A DNA stretch of 64,000 nucleotides from positions 1 through 64,000 of the forward strand of contig SJCO01000007.1 in the NCBI GenBank assembly GCA_005217565.1, in the 5' to 3' direction. Source of the stretch: Puteibacter caeruleilacunae (GTDB lineage: Bacteria; Bacteroidota; Bacteroidia; Bacteroidales; Prolixibacteraceae). This document shows, piece by piece, positions 52,584 to 60,431 of the stretch (positions are counted from its first letter, which is position 1; each line of letters begins with the position of its first letter). A program made the translations under genes and the position numbers. The notes under the pieces are model-generated. The model was not told where the DNA came from, ran no database searches, and worked only from the letters and a program-made list of their open reading frames with translations.

Positions 52584-54818
52584 TTAGATCGCTTGAATCT
52601 TTACTTCTAGTAGTTCTTGAGAGTTGGCGCCCACAAATACTTTAATTGATCCTGGCTCATATGTTACTTGTCCGTCGCGTTTAATGAATTCCAACATATC
52701 AGCTGTTAGGGTAAACACAACGGTCTTGTTCTCCTGAGGCTTTAAGGTAACTCTTTTGAAATCTTTTAGTGCAAGCTTAGGTTGCATAACCGATGCTACT
52801 TCATCGCGGATGTATAATTGTACAATTTCATCAGCTTCAACTTTACCAGTGTTTTGAACCTCTACCTGAATCTTTACCGGTTTGTTTTTGCTGATTTCAT
52901 TTGATGATGCCTTAAGCTTGTCGTACTTGAATGTAGTGTACGATAATCCGTAGCCAAATGGGTAGGCTGGAAGGACTGATACATCAAGATAGTTGTTACT
53001 TAGTCCAACTGGATCGAGTGGAGTACCTGTAGGAATTCCTAACATTTTCCAATTGGCAGGGCGACCGGTACGTAGGGTGCCATAATAGATTGGTACCTGT
53101 CCTAATGTTTTTGGGAATGTTACAGGTAATTTCCCGGAAGGCACAGCTTTTCCAGTGATCAAATCGGCTAGTGCTTCACCTCCCATGGTGCCTGGATGCC
53201 AGGCATACATGATTGCTGCGGCTTTTTCTGCTGCTTTATTGAAGGTTAATGGTCGTCCTGCCATGATAACCAAGACTATAGGCTTGCCTGTCTTTGCTAG
53301 AGTGCTGATCAATTCCTCCTGTGCTCCTGGAAGGTTGATGAAAGCTCGACTGTGCCCTTCGCCGGAAAGTATGGCATCTTCTCCTCCAAAATAAAGGATT
53401 ACATCGGATAATTTAGCAATGTTTACAGCCTCGCTAAGCAGACTTTTATCATTGGTACGACAGTCGGCAATTCCTTTTGCGTATTTGATATTAGCACCGA
53501 ATTGCTTCTTTAAAGCCGTTAATGGAGTAACTACATCGTCGGCAACACCATCCATTGCCCAACAGCCCATTTGATCGTTTTGAGCATCAGCCATTGGTCC
53601 GATTACAGCAATCTTTTTGTTGCTTGAAAGTGGAAGTAGTTGATCTTGGTTTTTTAGCAGAACAATACTCTGGGTGGCTATTGCCTTTGCTGCTTGCTTA
53701 TGCTGAGAGCAAAGGGTTGTTACGTTATTTGGTAATCCTGAGTAGGGATCATCGAATAGATTTAGCTGATATTTGATTCTGAGGATATTTCTAACGGCTG
53801 TATCGATTGTTTCTAGATCTACTTTCCCTTCTTTAACCAACGCTGACAAGTGATTTGTGTAAGTGGTACTTACCATTTCCATATCAAGACCTGCATTGGC
53901 ACTCTTTAGTGCTACATCTTTATCATCAGCACAGAAGCCCTGAGACTTCATTTGCGTCATCGAATTCCAGTCGCTTACTACAAAACCTTTAAAGCTCCAT
54001 TCGTTACGCAAAACCTGCTTCAGTAGGAATTCATTACCAGATGCAGGTGTTCCATCGATATCGTTGAAGGCAGTCATGACTGTAGCGCAACCTGTTTCAA
54101 TGGCTTTTTGAAATGGAGGAAGATATACATTGCGAAGTTGATTGATAGGAATGAATACCGGATTGTAGTCTTTCCCGTTTTCGGTGGCGCCATAACCAAC
54201 AAAGTGCTTGGCACAGGCTGCGAACTTCCTTGTTTCACCTTGAAAACCTTTTACCATCGCAGAACCTAATTCTGAAACAAGGCAAGGGTCTTCGCCTAAT
54301 GATTCGGCAATTCGTCCCCAACGAGGATCTCTACTTACGTCGAGCATTGGTGCGAAAGTCCAGTTGATACCTACCTCTGAAGCTTCTTGAGCAGCGATGG
54401 CAGCGCCCTTTTCCACAAGTTCTCTATTCCATGATGCAGCCTGTCCGAGTGGGATAGGGAACACGGTATTGAATCCATGAATAACATCGCGACCAATAAT
54501 TACTGGAATTTTTGCGTTGCTTTCGTTTAATGCGATTCGCTGAATTTCGGCGATCATATCAGGAGATCCAGCATTAAGTATTGATCCTATTTTTCCTGCT
54601 CGTATTGCATCTTTGATTTTTTGAGGAACTTCTGTTGCTTTCGGACTGATATTGACCTGACACATTTGTCCGATCTTTTCTTCAAGCGTCATCTTTTTGA
54701 GCAGCTTGTCGATCTTCTTTTCAATTGCTGCATTAGAGGTTTGTTTTTGACCCTGGGCATGTACTCCTGCAAAGAGGAGTGATATGACAAGGCATAAACT
54801 TAATCTGAGTAATTTCAT
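52584..54818 (-). CDS. bglX: Glycoside hydrolase family 3 beta-glucosidase-like enzyme
   Basis: A 744-residue exported GH3 enzyme (signal peptide ending FAGVHAQGQ). It has the (alpha/beta)8 domain with IGRDVIHGFNTVFPIPLGQ, KHFVGYGATENGKDYN and the nucleophile in GFVVSDWNSM (Asp283). A second alpha/beta domain holds GPMADAQNDQMGCW and GEGHSRAFINLPG, and a fibronectin III-like C-terminal domain starts about residue 650 (KIQVEVQNTGKVEADEIVQLY). It resembles periplasmic BglX and would cleave terminal beta-linked glucose or related sugars. The gene precedes the HTCS on the same strand by 129 bp and is likely part of the PUL. Confidence 0.93.
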   Translation of the reverse strand: MKLLRLSLCLVISLLFAGVHAQGQKQTSNAAIEKKIDKLLKKMTLEEKIGQMCQVNISPKATEVPQKIKDAIRAGKIGSILNAGSPDMIAEIQRIALNESNAKIPVIIGRDVIHGFNTVFPIPLGQAASWNRELVEKGAAIAAQEASEVGINWTFAPMLDVSRDPRWGRIAESLGEDPCLVSELGSAMVKGFQGETRKFAACAKHFVGYGATENGKDYNPVFIPINQLRNVYLPPFQKAIETGCATVMTAFNDIDGTPASGNEFLLKQVLRNEWSFKGFVVSDWNSMTQMKSQGFCADDKDVALKSANAGLDMEMVSTTYTNHLSALVKEGKVDLETIDTAVRNILRIKYQLNLFDDPYSGLPNNVTTLCSQHKQAAKAIATQSIVLLKNQDQLLPLSSNKKIAVIGPMADAQNDQMGCWAMDGVADDVVTPLTALKKQFGANIKYAKGIADCRTNDKSLLSEAVNIAKLSDVILYFGGEDAILSGEGHSRAFINLPGAQEELISTLAKTGKPIVLVIMAGRPLTFNKAAEKAAAIMYAWHPGTMGGEALADLITGKAVPSGKLPVTFPKTLGQVPIYYGTLRTGRPANWKMLGIPTGTPLDPVGLSNNYLDVSVLPAYPFGYGLSYTTFKYDKLKASSNEISKNKPVKIQVEVQNTGKVEADEIVQLYIRDEVASVMQPKLALKDFKRVTLKPQENKTVVFTLTADMLEFIKRDGQVTYEPGSIKVFVGANSQELLEVKIQAI

Positions 54819-54958
54819 TTGTCTTTTTAGATATTTGGATTATTAGATTTTCTGATTTGGTTTTCAGTGTGCGAAGAATTGATCTTCATTCTTCAGTAGC
54901 TGATTATTTGATGTTTCTCTCTGAATACTTTGTATTCGGATCTTTGCTGTTACTCGTG

Positions 54959-54966
54959 CAAAAGTA
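54959..54966 (-). promoter_or_regulatory. Possible -7 element of the GH3 gene
   Basis: TACTTTTG on the minus strand matches TAnnTTTG. The nearest TTG upstream is 24 bp away, longer than usual. Confidence 0.35.
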
Positions 54967-55046
54967 TTAGGATATGGTGGTAAGGAGTTCCAATATCATC
55001 CAGAATAGTTCAGAAATAATACGGAGAATAAGGAAAATGGTGAAAG

Positions 55047-55094
55047 GGTTGGAAGGTTGAAAGGTTGGATGGTTGAAAGGTTGGAAGGTTGAAA
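55047..55094. repeat. 8-bp tandem repeat
   Basis: Six GGTT units at an exact 8-bp period (55047, 55055, 55063, 55071, 55079, 55087), alternating GGTTGGAA and GGTTGAAA to give a 16-bp higher-order period. It could cause slippage during replication. Confidence 0.8.
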
Positions 55095-55160
55095 GGCGTG
55101 CGTTGATTGTGGTTGGTGGTTGTTCCGCCAACAGGAATATTGGTGTTTCATTGGTTACGG

Positions 55161-55503
55161 CCTGCAATGGGATTTGCAGGATTGATGTAGACATTAGCAT
55201 GCCTAACGGCCTGCAATGAGATTTGCAAGGCTGATATAGACATTTGTATACCTGACAGTTTGCAATGAGATTTACAAGGTTGATGTAGATATTAATATGC
55301 CTAATGGCCTGCAATGAGATTTGCAAGGTTGATGTAGATATTAGTATGCCTAACGGCCTGCAATGAGATTTGCAAGGTGGATATAGACATTAGTTTGCCT
55401 GACAGTTTGCAATGAGATTTGCAAGGTTGATGTAGACATTAATATGCTTAATGGCTTGTTAGGTGATCTGCAGGTCTGTGGATATTGGTATCGTTGGTCG
55501 CCT
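55161..55503. repeat. 49-bp tandem repeat array with internal dyads
   Basis: Seven units start at 55161, 55210, 55259, 55308, 55357, 55406 and 55455 (the last degenerate), an exact 49-bp period. Each unit contains the dyad TGCAA-N6-TTGCA followed by a GTTGATGTAGACATT-like segment and CCTAACGG or similar. 49 is not a multiple of three, so the array is not coding. Confidence 0.9.
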
Positions 55504-55553
55504 GCTTGGTATTTGTGCTCCATAACAGCCTGTTTATGGGGTGTGTGACGAGT

Positions 55554-55670
55554 TTATCCATATAGTTGAATGAATTATCCATGTTATTATCGCCGTAAAT
55601 ACACGGGGTACAGCAGGAGCAAAAATCAAGAAAAATTACTTGTCCATGTTTGTGGGAGGATTGTCCATAT
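55554..55670 (+). promoter_or_regulatory. Two phased pairs of TTRTCCAT sites before susC
   Basis: TTATCCA occurs at 55554 and 55575, and TTGTCCA at 55640 and 55661. Within each pair the spacing is exactly 21 bp, two helical turns, and the four sites share TTRTCCATRT. The pair nearest the gene ends ~20 bp before the -7 box at 55690. This is the architecture expected for an HTCS or AraC-type activator. Confidence 0.7.
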
Positions 55671-55689
55671 CGCTGATAACTGCAGGCCG

Positions 55690-55697
55690 TACTTTTG
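55690..55697 (+). promoter_or_regulatory. -7 element of the second susC operon
   Basis: TACTTTTG matches TAnnTTTG and lies ~50 bp before the ATG at 55749. No -33 TTG is well placed; an activator at 55640-55670 would substitute for it. Confidence 0.55.
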
Positions 55698-55748
55698 GAG
55701 TACTTAAATTTTTCGGAAAAAAACTAATTATTAACAAAATCAAGAGAC

Positions 55749-58685
55749 ATGCGAAAAAGACTATTTGTTCAGTTATTCATTATGATGCTGTTCTGCAGTG
55801 TTTCCGCTTTTGCTCAGCAGAGTATAAAAGGAAAAGTTGTAGATGGAGCAAATGAGCCGCTGATTGGAGTGAATGTTATTATTAAAGGAACAACTACTGG
55901 TACAGTTACAGATATTGATGGTAACTACCAAATTGATGCAGAAAAAGGAAGTACACTTGTTTTCTCATTTATTGGTTTCGTTCCACAGGAAATTCTAGTG
56001 GGAGATCAAACGACTATTGATTTAGCGTTGATTGAAGATTCGGAGAAGTTGGAAGAATTGATCGTTGTTGGATATGGTAAGCAACGAAGAAAAGACGTAA
56101 CCAGCTCGATTACTACGGTTAAGTCGGATGACATGACAAAGGGTGTTACCACAAGTGCGGCTCAAATGCTACAGGGTAAAGTTCCTGGCTTGAGTGTAAC
56201 TCGAAATGGTAGTCCTGGTGGTGGTGTTTCTTCTATAATATTGCGTGGTGCTTCAACTTTGCGTGGTGGCGCAAGTCCACTATTCGTGGTTGATGGAGTT
56301 CCTGGAGGTGCGATGCCTGCATCAGAAGATATTGCTTCGATGGATGTATTGCGTGATGCTTCTGCAACAGCGATCTATGGTTCGCGTGCAGCGAATGGTG
56401 TTATCATGATTACTACAAAAAAAGGTGCTGCAGGTGTGGCAAGAGTTTCATATCATGGTTATGTAGCTATTGATAGAGCTACAGCAGGATATGATATGAT
56501 GTCGGCTGATGAATATCGCAGCTATTTGGACAAGAATGGTCTGACTTTGAATCCAGAGGATGATTTGGGTGCTGATACCGATTGGCAAGATGAAGTGCAA
56601 CGTACAGGAATTGCACATAACCATCATATCGCAATTAGTGGTGGAACTGAGAAAACAAAATACAATGCTAGTATAAACTATATTGACCACGAGGGGATCA
56701 TTAAGAATACAGCAATGGATCGTATTAACTCAAGGGTTAGTATCCAGCAGAATGCATTGAACGACCGCTTGAAGCTGAGCTTTAACTTGATGACAAGTAT
56801 TGAAAATAACGAAAGCGGATTGCTGAATGAGAATGACGGTAAAACTGTTTTTGGAGGTATGAATTATTACTTGCCTACAGTTCCTGTTAAGTTGGAGGAT
56901 GGTTCCTATTACGAGAATGAGCAGATCTCTCAGTACTATAATCCTGTTGCTATGTTGAATCAGTACAGTAGCGATACAAGATATAAGAAGATTATGGGGA
57001 ATGTGAGTGCATCGCTGAATATTCTTGAAGGTCTGGATTATGACATCAACCTAACATATCAGGATAACCAAGACAATAAAGGTAGTTATGTGACACGAGA
57101 TGCGCTTATTGAGCAAGGTAAAAATGGTGTAGCAAAACGTTCATCTTACGAGAGTACCAAGAAGATTATCGAGATGTTCCTAAACTATAGTAAGTCATTG
57201 AATGGTCACAACTTCAAAGGAATGGCTGGATACTCATGGGAAGAGAATAAGACCGGTAACGGATTAGCTGCTGATAGTTATAACTTTACTTCTGATGCTC
57301 TTGGTTATTATAATCTTGATCTAGGAAATCCTGTCTCAGGTTATATGCCAAACATGGGAGGAGGAAAGATGAATACGCTGCGAATGATCTCTGTATTTGG
57401 TCGTTTAAACTACAACTATAATAGTAAATACTTATTCCAGGCTACTGTTCGTCGCGATGGTTCTTCAGCCTTTGGTGAAAATAGTCGTTGGGGTACTTTC
57501 CCATCATTCTCGGCTGCATGGCGTGCAGGTGAAGAAGATTTCATCAAGAACATGGGCATCTTTGATGATTTGAAAGTACGTATCGGTTACGGTATTAGTG
57601 GTAACTCTGCTGGATTTGATCCAACTATCTCATTGTTAAAGTTTACTAATGCTGGTACCTACTATCAAGGTGGTGAGTTTGTTTCAGCTATTGGTCCTGT
57701 ACAGAATGCAAATCCTGATTTGAAGTGGGAAAAGACTGATATGTTGAACATAGGACTTGACTTTGCTTTCTTCAACAATAGATTATCCGGAACATTGGAG
57801 TGGTATAGAAAAGAAACGAGAGATTTGATTTGGAACTATACTGTTTCTACAACAAAATACTATGTAAGTAGTCTGACTACCAATGTTGGTAAAATCAGAA
57901 ATGATGGTATTGAATTCACGCTTAACGCAACTCCTGTTGCTACTAAAGATTTTACATGGTCAACTACGTTGAATCTTTCTAATAACAATAATGAAGTGCT
58001 AAAACTATCAAATGATAAGTTTCAGATCGATAACATCAGAACTGCATCATTAAATGGTAGAGGACAGTCGGGTATGACTCAGCAGGTTGTTGAAGAAGGA
58101 AGACCTGTAGGACAATTCTACTTGTGGAAGTGGTTAGGTTATAACGAGGATAATGTTTCAGTTTTTGAGGCGGCAGATGGTGGAACTACTTTAAAACCAA
58201 CTTCTGAGGATCGTTTCTATGCTGGTGATGCACAGCCTGATCTTGTGTACGGATGGGATAACAACATTTCTTATAAGAACTGGACATTGAATGTATTTTT
58301 CCGCGGAGTAACTGGTAATAAGATTTTGAATGCATCATACGCTAAATTAAACTATGCAGCTGAGGCTACTCACTACAATCAGTTAGCTCGAGAAATAGAT
58401 GCACCTATTGAGGATTACAATTCACATTTCTATTCAACACGTTACTTAGAAGACGGTAGCTATATCCGATTGGAGAATCTGGCTCTATCTTATGATTTAG
58501 GTAAAATCACTGAACAGATTGAAGGACTAAGTGTGTATGCTTCATGTAATAATGTCTTTACAATTACCGGATATAAAGGTATTGATCCTGAAGTATCTCT
58601 TGGAGGTTTAACTCCTGGTGTAGATTTCAATAACTTTTATCCAAAACCTCGCACATTTATGTTTGGTGTTAAATTAACTTTCTAA
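55749..58685 (+). CDS. susC: SusC/RagA TonB-linked outer-membrane transporter
   Basis: A 978-residue SusC homologue: signal peptide ending SAFAQ; carboxypeptidase-regulatory-like domain (about residues 23-95, SIKGKVVDGANEPLIGVNV); plug with LRGASTLRGGASPLFVVDG and ASATAIYGSRAANGVIMITT; barrel ending FGVKLTF. It forms an outer-membrane glycan importer with the SusD encoded 13 bp downstream. It is only moderately similar to the SusC at 43625, so the two systems probably import different glycans. The gene begins the operon susC-susD-GH92 and is controlled by the phased sites upstream. Confidence 0.95.
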   Translation: MRKRLFVQLFIMMLFCSVSAFAQQSIKGKVVDGANEPLIGVNVIIKGTTTGTVTDIDGNYQIDAEKGSTLVFSFIGFVPQEILVGDQTTIDLALIEDSEKLEELIVVGYGKQRRKDVTSSITTVKSDDMTKGVTTSAAQMLQGKVPGLSVTRNGSPGGGVSSIILRGASTLRGGASPLFVVDGVPGGAMPASEDIASMDVLRDASATAIYGSRAANGVIMITTKKGAAGVARVSYHGYVAIDRATAGYDMMSADEYRSYLDKNGLTLNPEDDLGADTDWQDEVQRTGIAHNHHIAISGGTEKTKYNASINYIDHEGIIKNTAMDRINSRVSIQQNALNDRLKLSFNLMTSIENNESGLLNENDGKTVFGGMNYYLPTVPVKLEDGSYYENEQISQYYNPVAMLNQYSSDTRYKKIMGNVSASLNILEGLDYDINLTYQDNQDNKGSYVTRDALIEQGKNGVAKRSSYESTKKIIEMFLNYSKSLNGHNFKGMAGYSWEENKTGNGLAADSYNFTSDALGYYNLDLGNPVSGYMPNMGGGKMNTLRMISVFGRLNYNYNSKYLFQATVRRDGSSAFGENSRWGTFPSFSAAWRAGEEDFIKNMGIFDDLKVRIGYGISGNSAGFDPTISLLKFTNAGTYYQGGEFVSAIGPVQNANPDLKWEKTDMLNIGLDFAFFNNRLSGTLEWYRKETRDLIWNYTVSTTKYYVSSLTTNVGKIRNDGIEFTLNATPVATKDFTWSTTLNLSNNNNEVLKLSNDKFQIDNIRTASLNGRGQSGMTQQVVEEGRPVGQFYLWKWLGYNEDNVSVFEAADGGTTLKPTSEDRFYAGDAQPDLVYGWDNNISYKNWTLNVFFRGVTGNKILNASYAKLNYAAEATHYNQLAREIDAPIEDYNSHFYSTRYLEDGSYIRLENLALSYDLGKITEQIEGLSVYASCNNVFTITGYKGIDPEVSLGGLTPGVDFNNFYPKPRTFMFGVKLTF

Positions 58686-58698
58686 AAGCTAGTATATT

Positions 58699-60279
58699 AT
58701 GAAACTATATAAAATATTTAAAGGGGCAGCCATTGGATTGATGGTAATGACGATGGGTTGTACCGATTTGGAGGTAGAGGTAGAATCGCAGTTTACTACC
58801 GATAATTTCCCGACTACTGAAGCAGACTATGAGGCTTTAATTGGCCCTATTTATACTACATTTAGTAGTACAATGGGACGTACTTACTGGCACTTACAAG
58901 CATTAACAACGGATGAGTGTTTGCTTGTAGCAAAAAATGGAGGTTGGTATGATGGCGGTCGTTATGCGCAAATGCATTTCCATACCTGGAATGATGATCA
59001 TAGTTATATCAGATCTCTTTATAAAGATGGATTTGCATCAATATCAACGACTAATAGAGTATTAAGTATGCTTGAAGATGCTCCAGATACTCCAACAAAA
59101 GAACAGAGTATTGCAGAAGTTCGCGTGATGAGAGCATTTTATATGTTCTTAATGACTGACAACTACGGGGCTATTCCTATTGTAGAGAAGTTTGGAGAAG
59201 AGAAAGAGTATGACAGAACGAGTCGTGCTGATGTATGTAAATTTTTAGAAAAGGAACTGAATGAGTGTATTCCTTTCTTGAAGAAAGATGTGAACGCAGA
59301 TACTTACAGTCGCCCTACCTATTACATGGCCAATGCTTTACTTGCAAAGCTCTATATTAACTGGGAAGTATATGCTGGAGAAGCTCGTTACGATAAAGTA
59401 GTTGAGACATGTGATAAGATTATTGAGGATGGAAAATTTGAATTAGATAGTGATTATCTAGCCATGTTCAATTATGATAACGGTCCACAAATTAAGGACT
59501 TTATCTACGCAATGCCATTTGATGGAGCACGAATCAGAGGAATGTATCATGCACGTTTCTGGTTACATAAATTGCAAAGAGAACAGTTTGAATTACCATA
59601 CGGACCAAGTGGACCTCAGCGTGCACTTCCATCAATTATTGATAAGTTTAATTTGGAAGGTGACATTCGTAATGATATTTGGTTAAAAGGACCTCAGTTT
59701 AATCCAGATGGTTCTCCTATTATGATTACGACCACGAAGAAAGGTTTGGATCAATATTATAGTGGTCCGGATGAAAATGACGAGGTACAGTGGCAACTGT
59801 CTTTCTCGAAAGATATTGTTTTCAAAGATGTTGAGTTGTTTGATGTAGGTGATGACCAATTGAGCAGAGCTTCGGGATATCGTTGTAATAAGTTTTATCC
59901 AGACAAAACATCTAGTGACAGACATCAAGGTAATGATGTTCCTGTGTTCCGTTATGCTGATATATTGTTGATGAAAGCAGAAGCGATTCTTCGTGGAGCA
60001 AGTGCAACATTAAATGATACTCCAGTTAGCTTGATGAATCAAATACGTGAGCGTGCTAATGCACCAGAGGTTACTTCGGTAACGCTAGATGAATTGTTAG
60101 ACGAGCGTGCACGTGAATTCTACAGCGAGAATTGGAGAAGAAATGACTTGATTAGATTTGGCAAATTTGGTGATCCATGGGGATGGAAAGAAGCAAGTGA
60201 TGAGAATCACATCATCTTCCCAATTCCTTATACGGAGATGGATTTGAATCCTCATTGGACGCAAAATCCTGGTTATTAA
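58699..60279 (+). CDS. susD: RagB/SusD family nutrient-binding lipoprotein
   Basis: A 526-residue SusD homologue with lipoprotein signal (MVMTMGC, Cys at residue 21). Family landmarks are AEVRVMRAFYMFLMTDNYGAIP, FRYADILLMKAEAIL and the C-terminal NDLIRFGKFG with PIPYTEMDLNPHWTQNPGY. It binds the oligosaccharide for the SusC gene 13 bp upstream. The GH92 gene 153 bp downstream indicates a mannose-containing substrate. A hairpin follows the stop (60298-60336), which may cause partial termination. Confidence 0.95.
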   Translation: MKLYKIFKGAAIGLMVMTMGCTDLEVEVESQFTTDNFPTTEADYEALIGPIYTTFSSTMGRTYWHLQALTTDECLLVAKNGGWYDGGRYAQMHFHTWNDDHSYIRSLYKDGFASISTTNRVLSMLEDAPDTPTKEQSIAEVRVMRAFYMFLMTDNYGAIPIVEKFGEEKEYDRTSRADVCKFLEKELNECIPFLKKDVNADTYSRPTYYMANALLAKLYINWEVYAGEARYDKVVETCDKIIEDGKFELDSDYLAMFNYDNGPQIKDFIYAMPFDGARIRGMYHARFWLHKLQREQFELPYGPSGPQRALPSIIDKFNLEGDIRNDIWLKGPQFNPDGSPIMITTTKKGLDQYYSGPDENDEVQWQLSFSKDIVFKDVELFDVGDDQLSRASGYRCNKFYPDKTSSDRHQGNDVPVFRYADILLMKAEAILRGASATLNDTPVSLMNQIRERANAPEVTSVTLDELLDERAREFYSENWRRNDLIRFGKFGDPWGWKEASDENHIIFPIPYTEMDLNPHWTQNPGY

Positions 60280-60297
60280 AAAGAGTTAGGTTTATTA

Positions 60298-60336
60298 ATT
60301 CAGACAGTGCAGATAGTTTTATCTGCCTGTCTGAAT
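60298..60336 (+). terminator. Strong hairpin after susD
   Basis: A 16-bp stem with one bulge (ATTCAGACAG/CTGTCTGAAT outside, GCAGAT/ATCTGC inside) and loop AGTTTT. It has no clean T run after it, so it may stabilise the susCD mRNA or terminate partially before GH92. Confidence 0.6.
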
Positions 60337-60431
60337 CCTTTGATTAAATGCCCCTGAATAGCCTGATTATATAGGCCCTTTACAAGTTTATGGAATAAAG
60401 TAGAAGTTGAATAGAGTTGTCCTCTTAGACC

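Larger units (their letters stand above)
54819..55748. other. Intergenic control region between divergent PUL arms
   Basis: About 930 bp between the GH3 gene and the second susC. It contains a GH3 promoter candidate, an 8-bp repeat tract, the 49-bp array and the TTRTCCAT pairs listed separately. No coding frame is convincing; the 119-aa open frame on the minus strand is a translation of the repeats. Confidence 0.6.

Noticed and set aside
55161-55503. CRISPR array
   Set aside because: The whole 49-bp unit repeats, with no constant repeat and unique spacer pattern and no cas genes.
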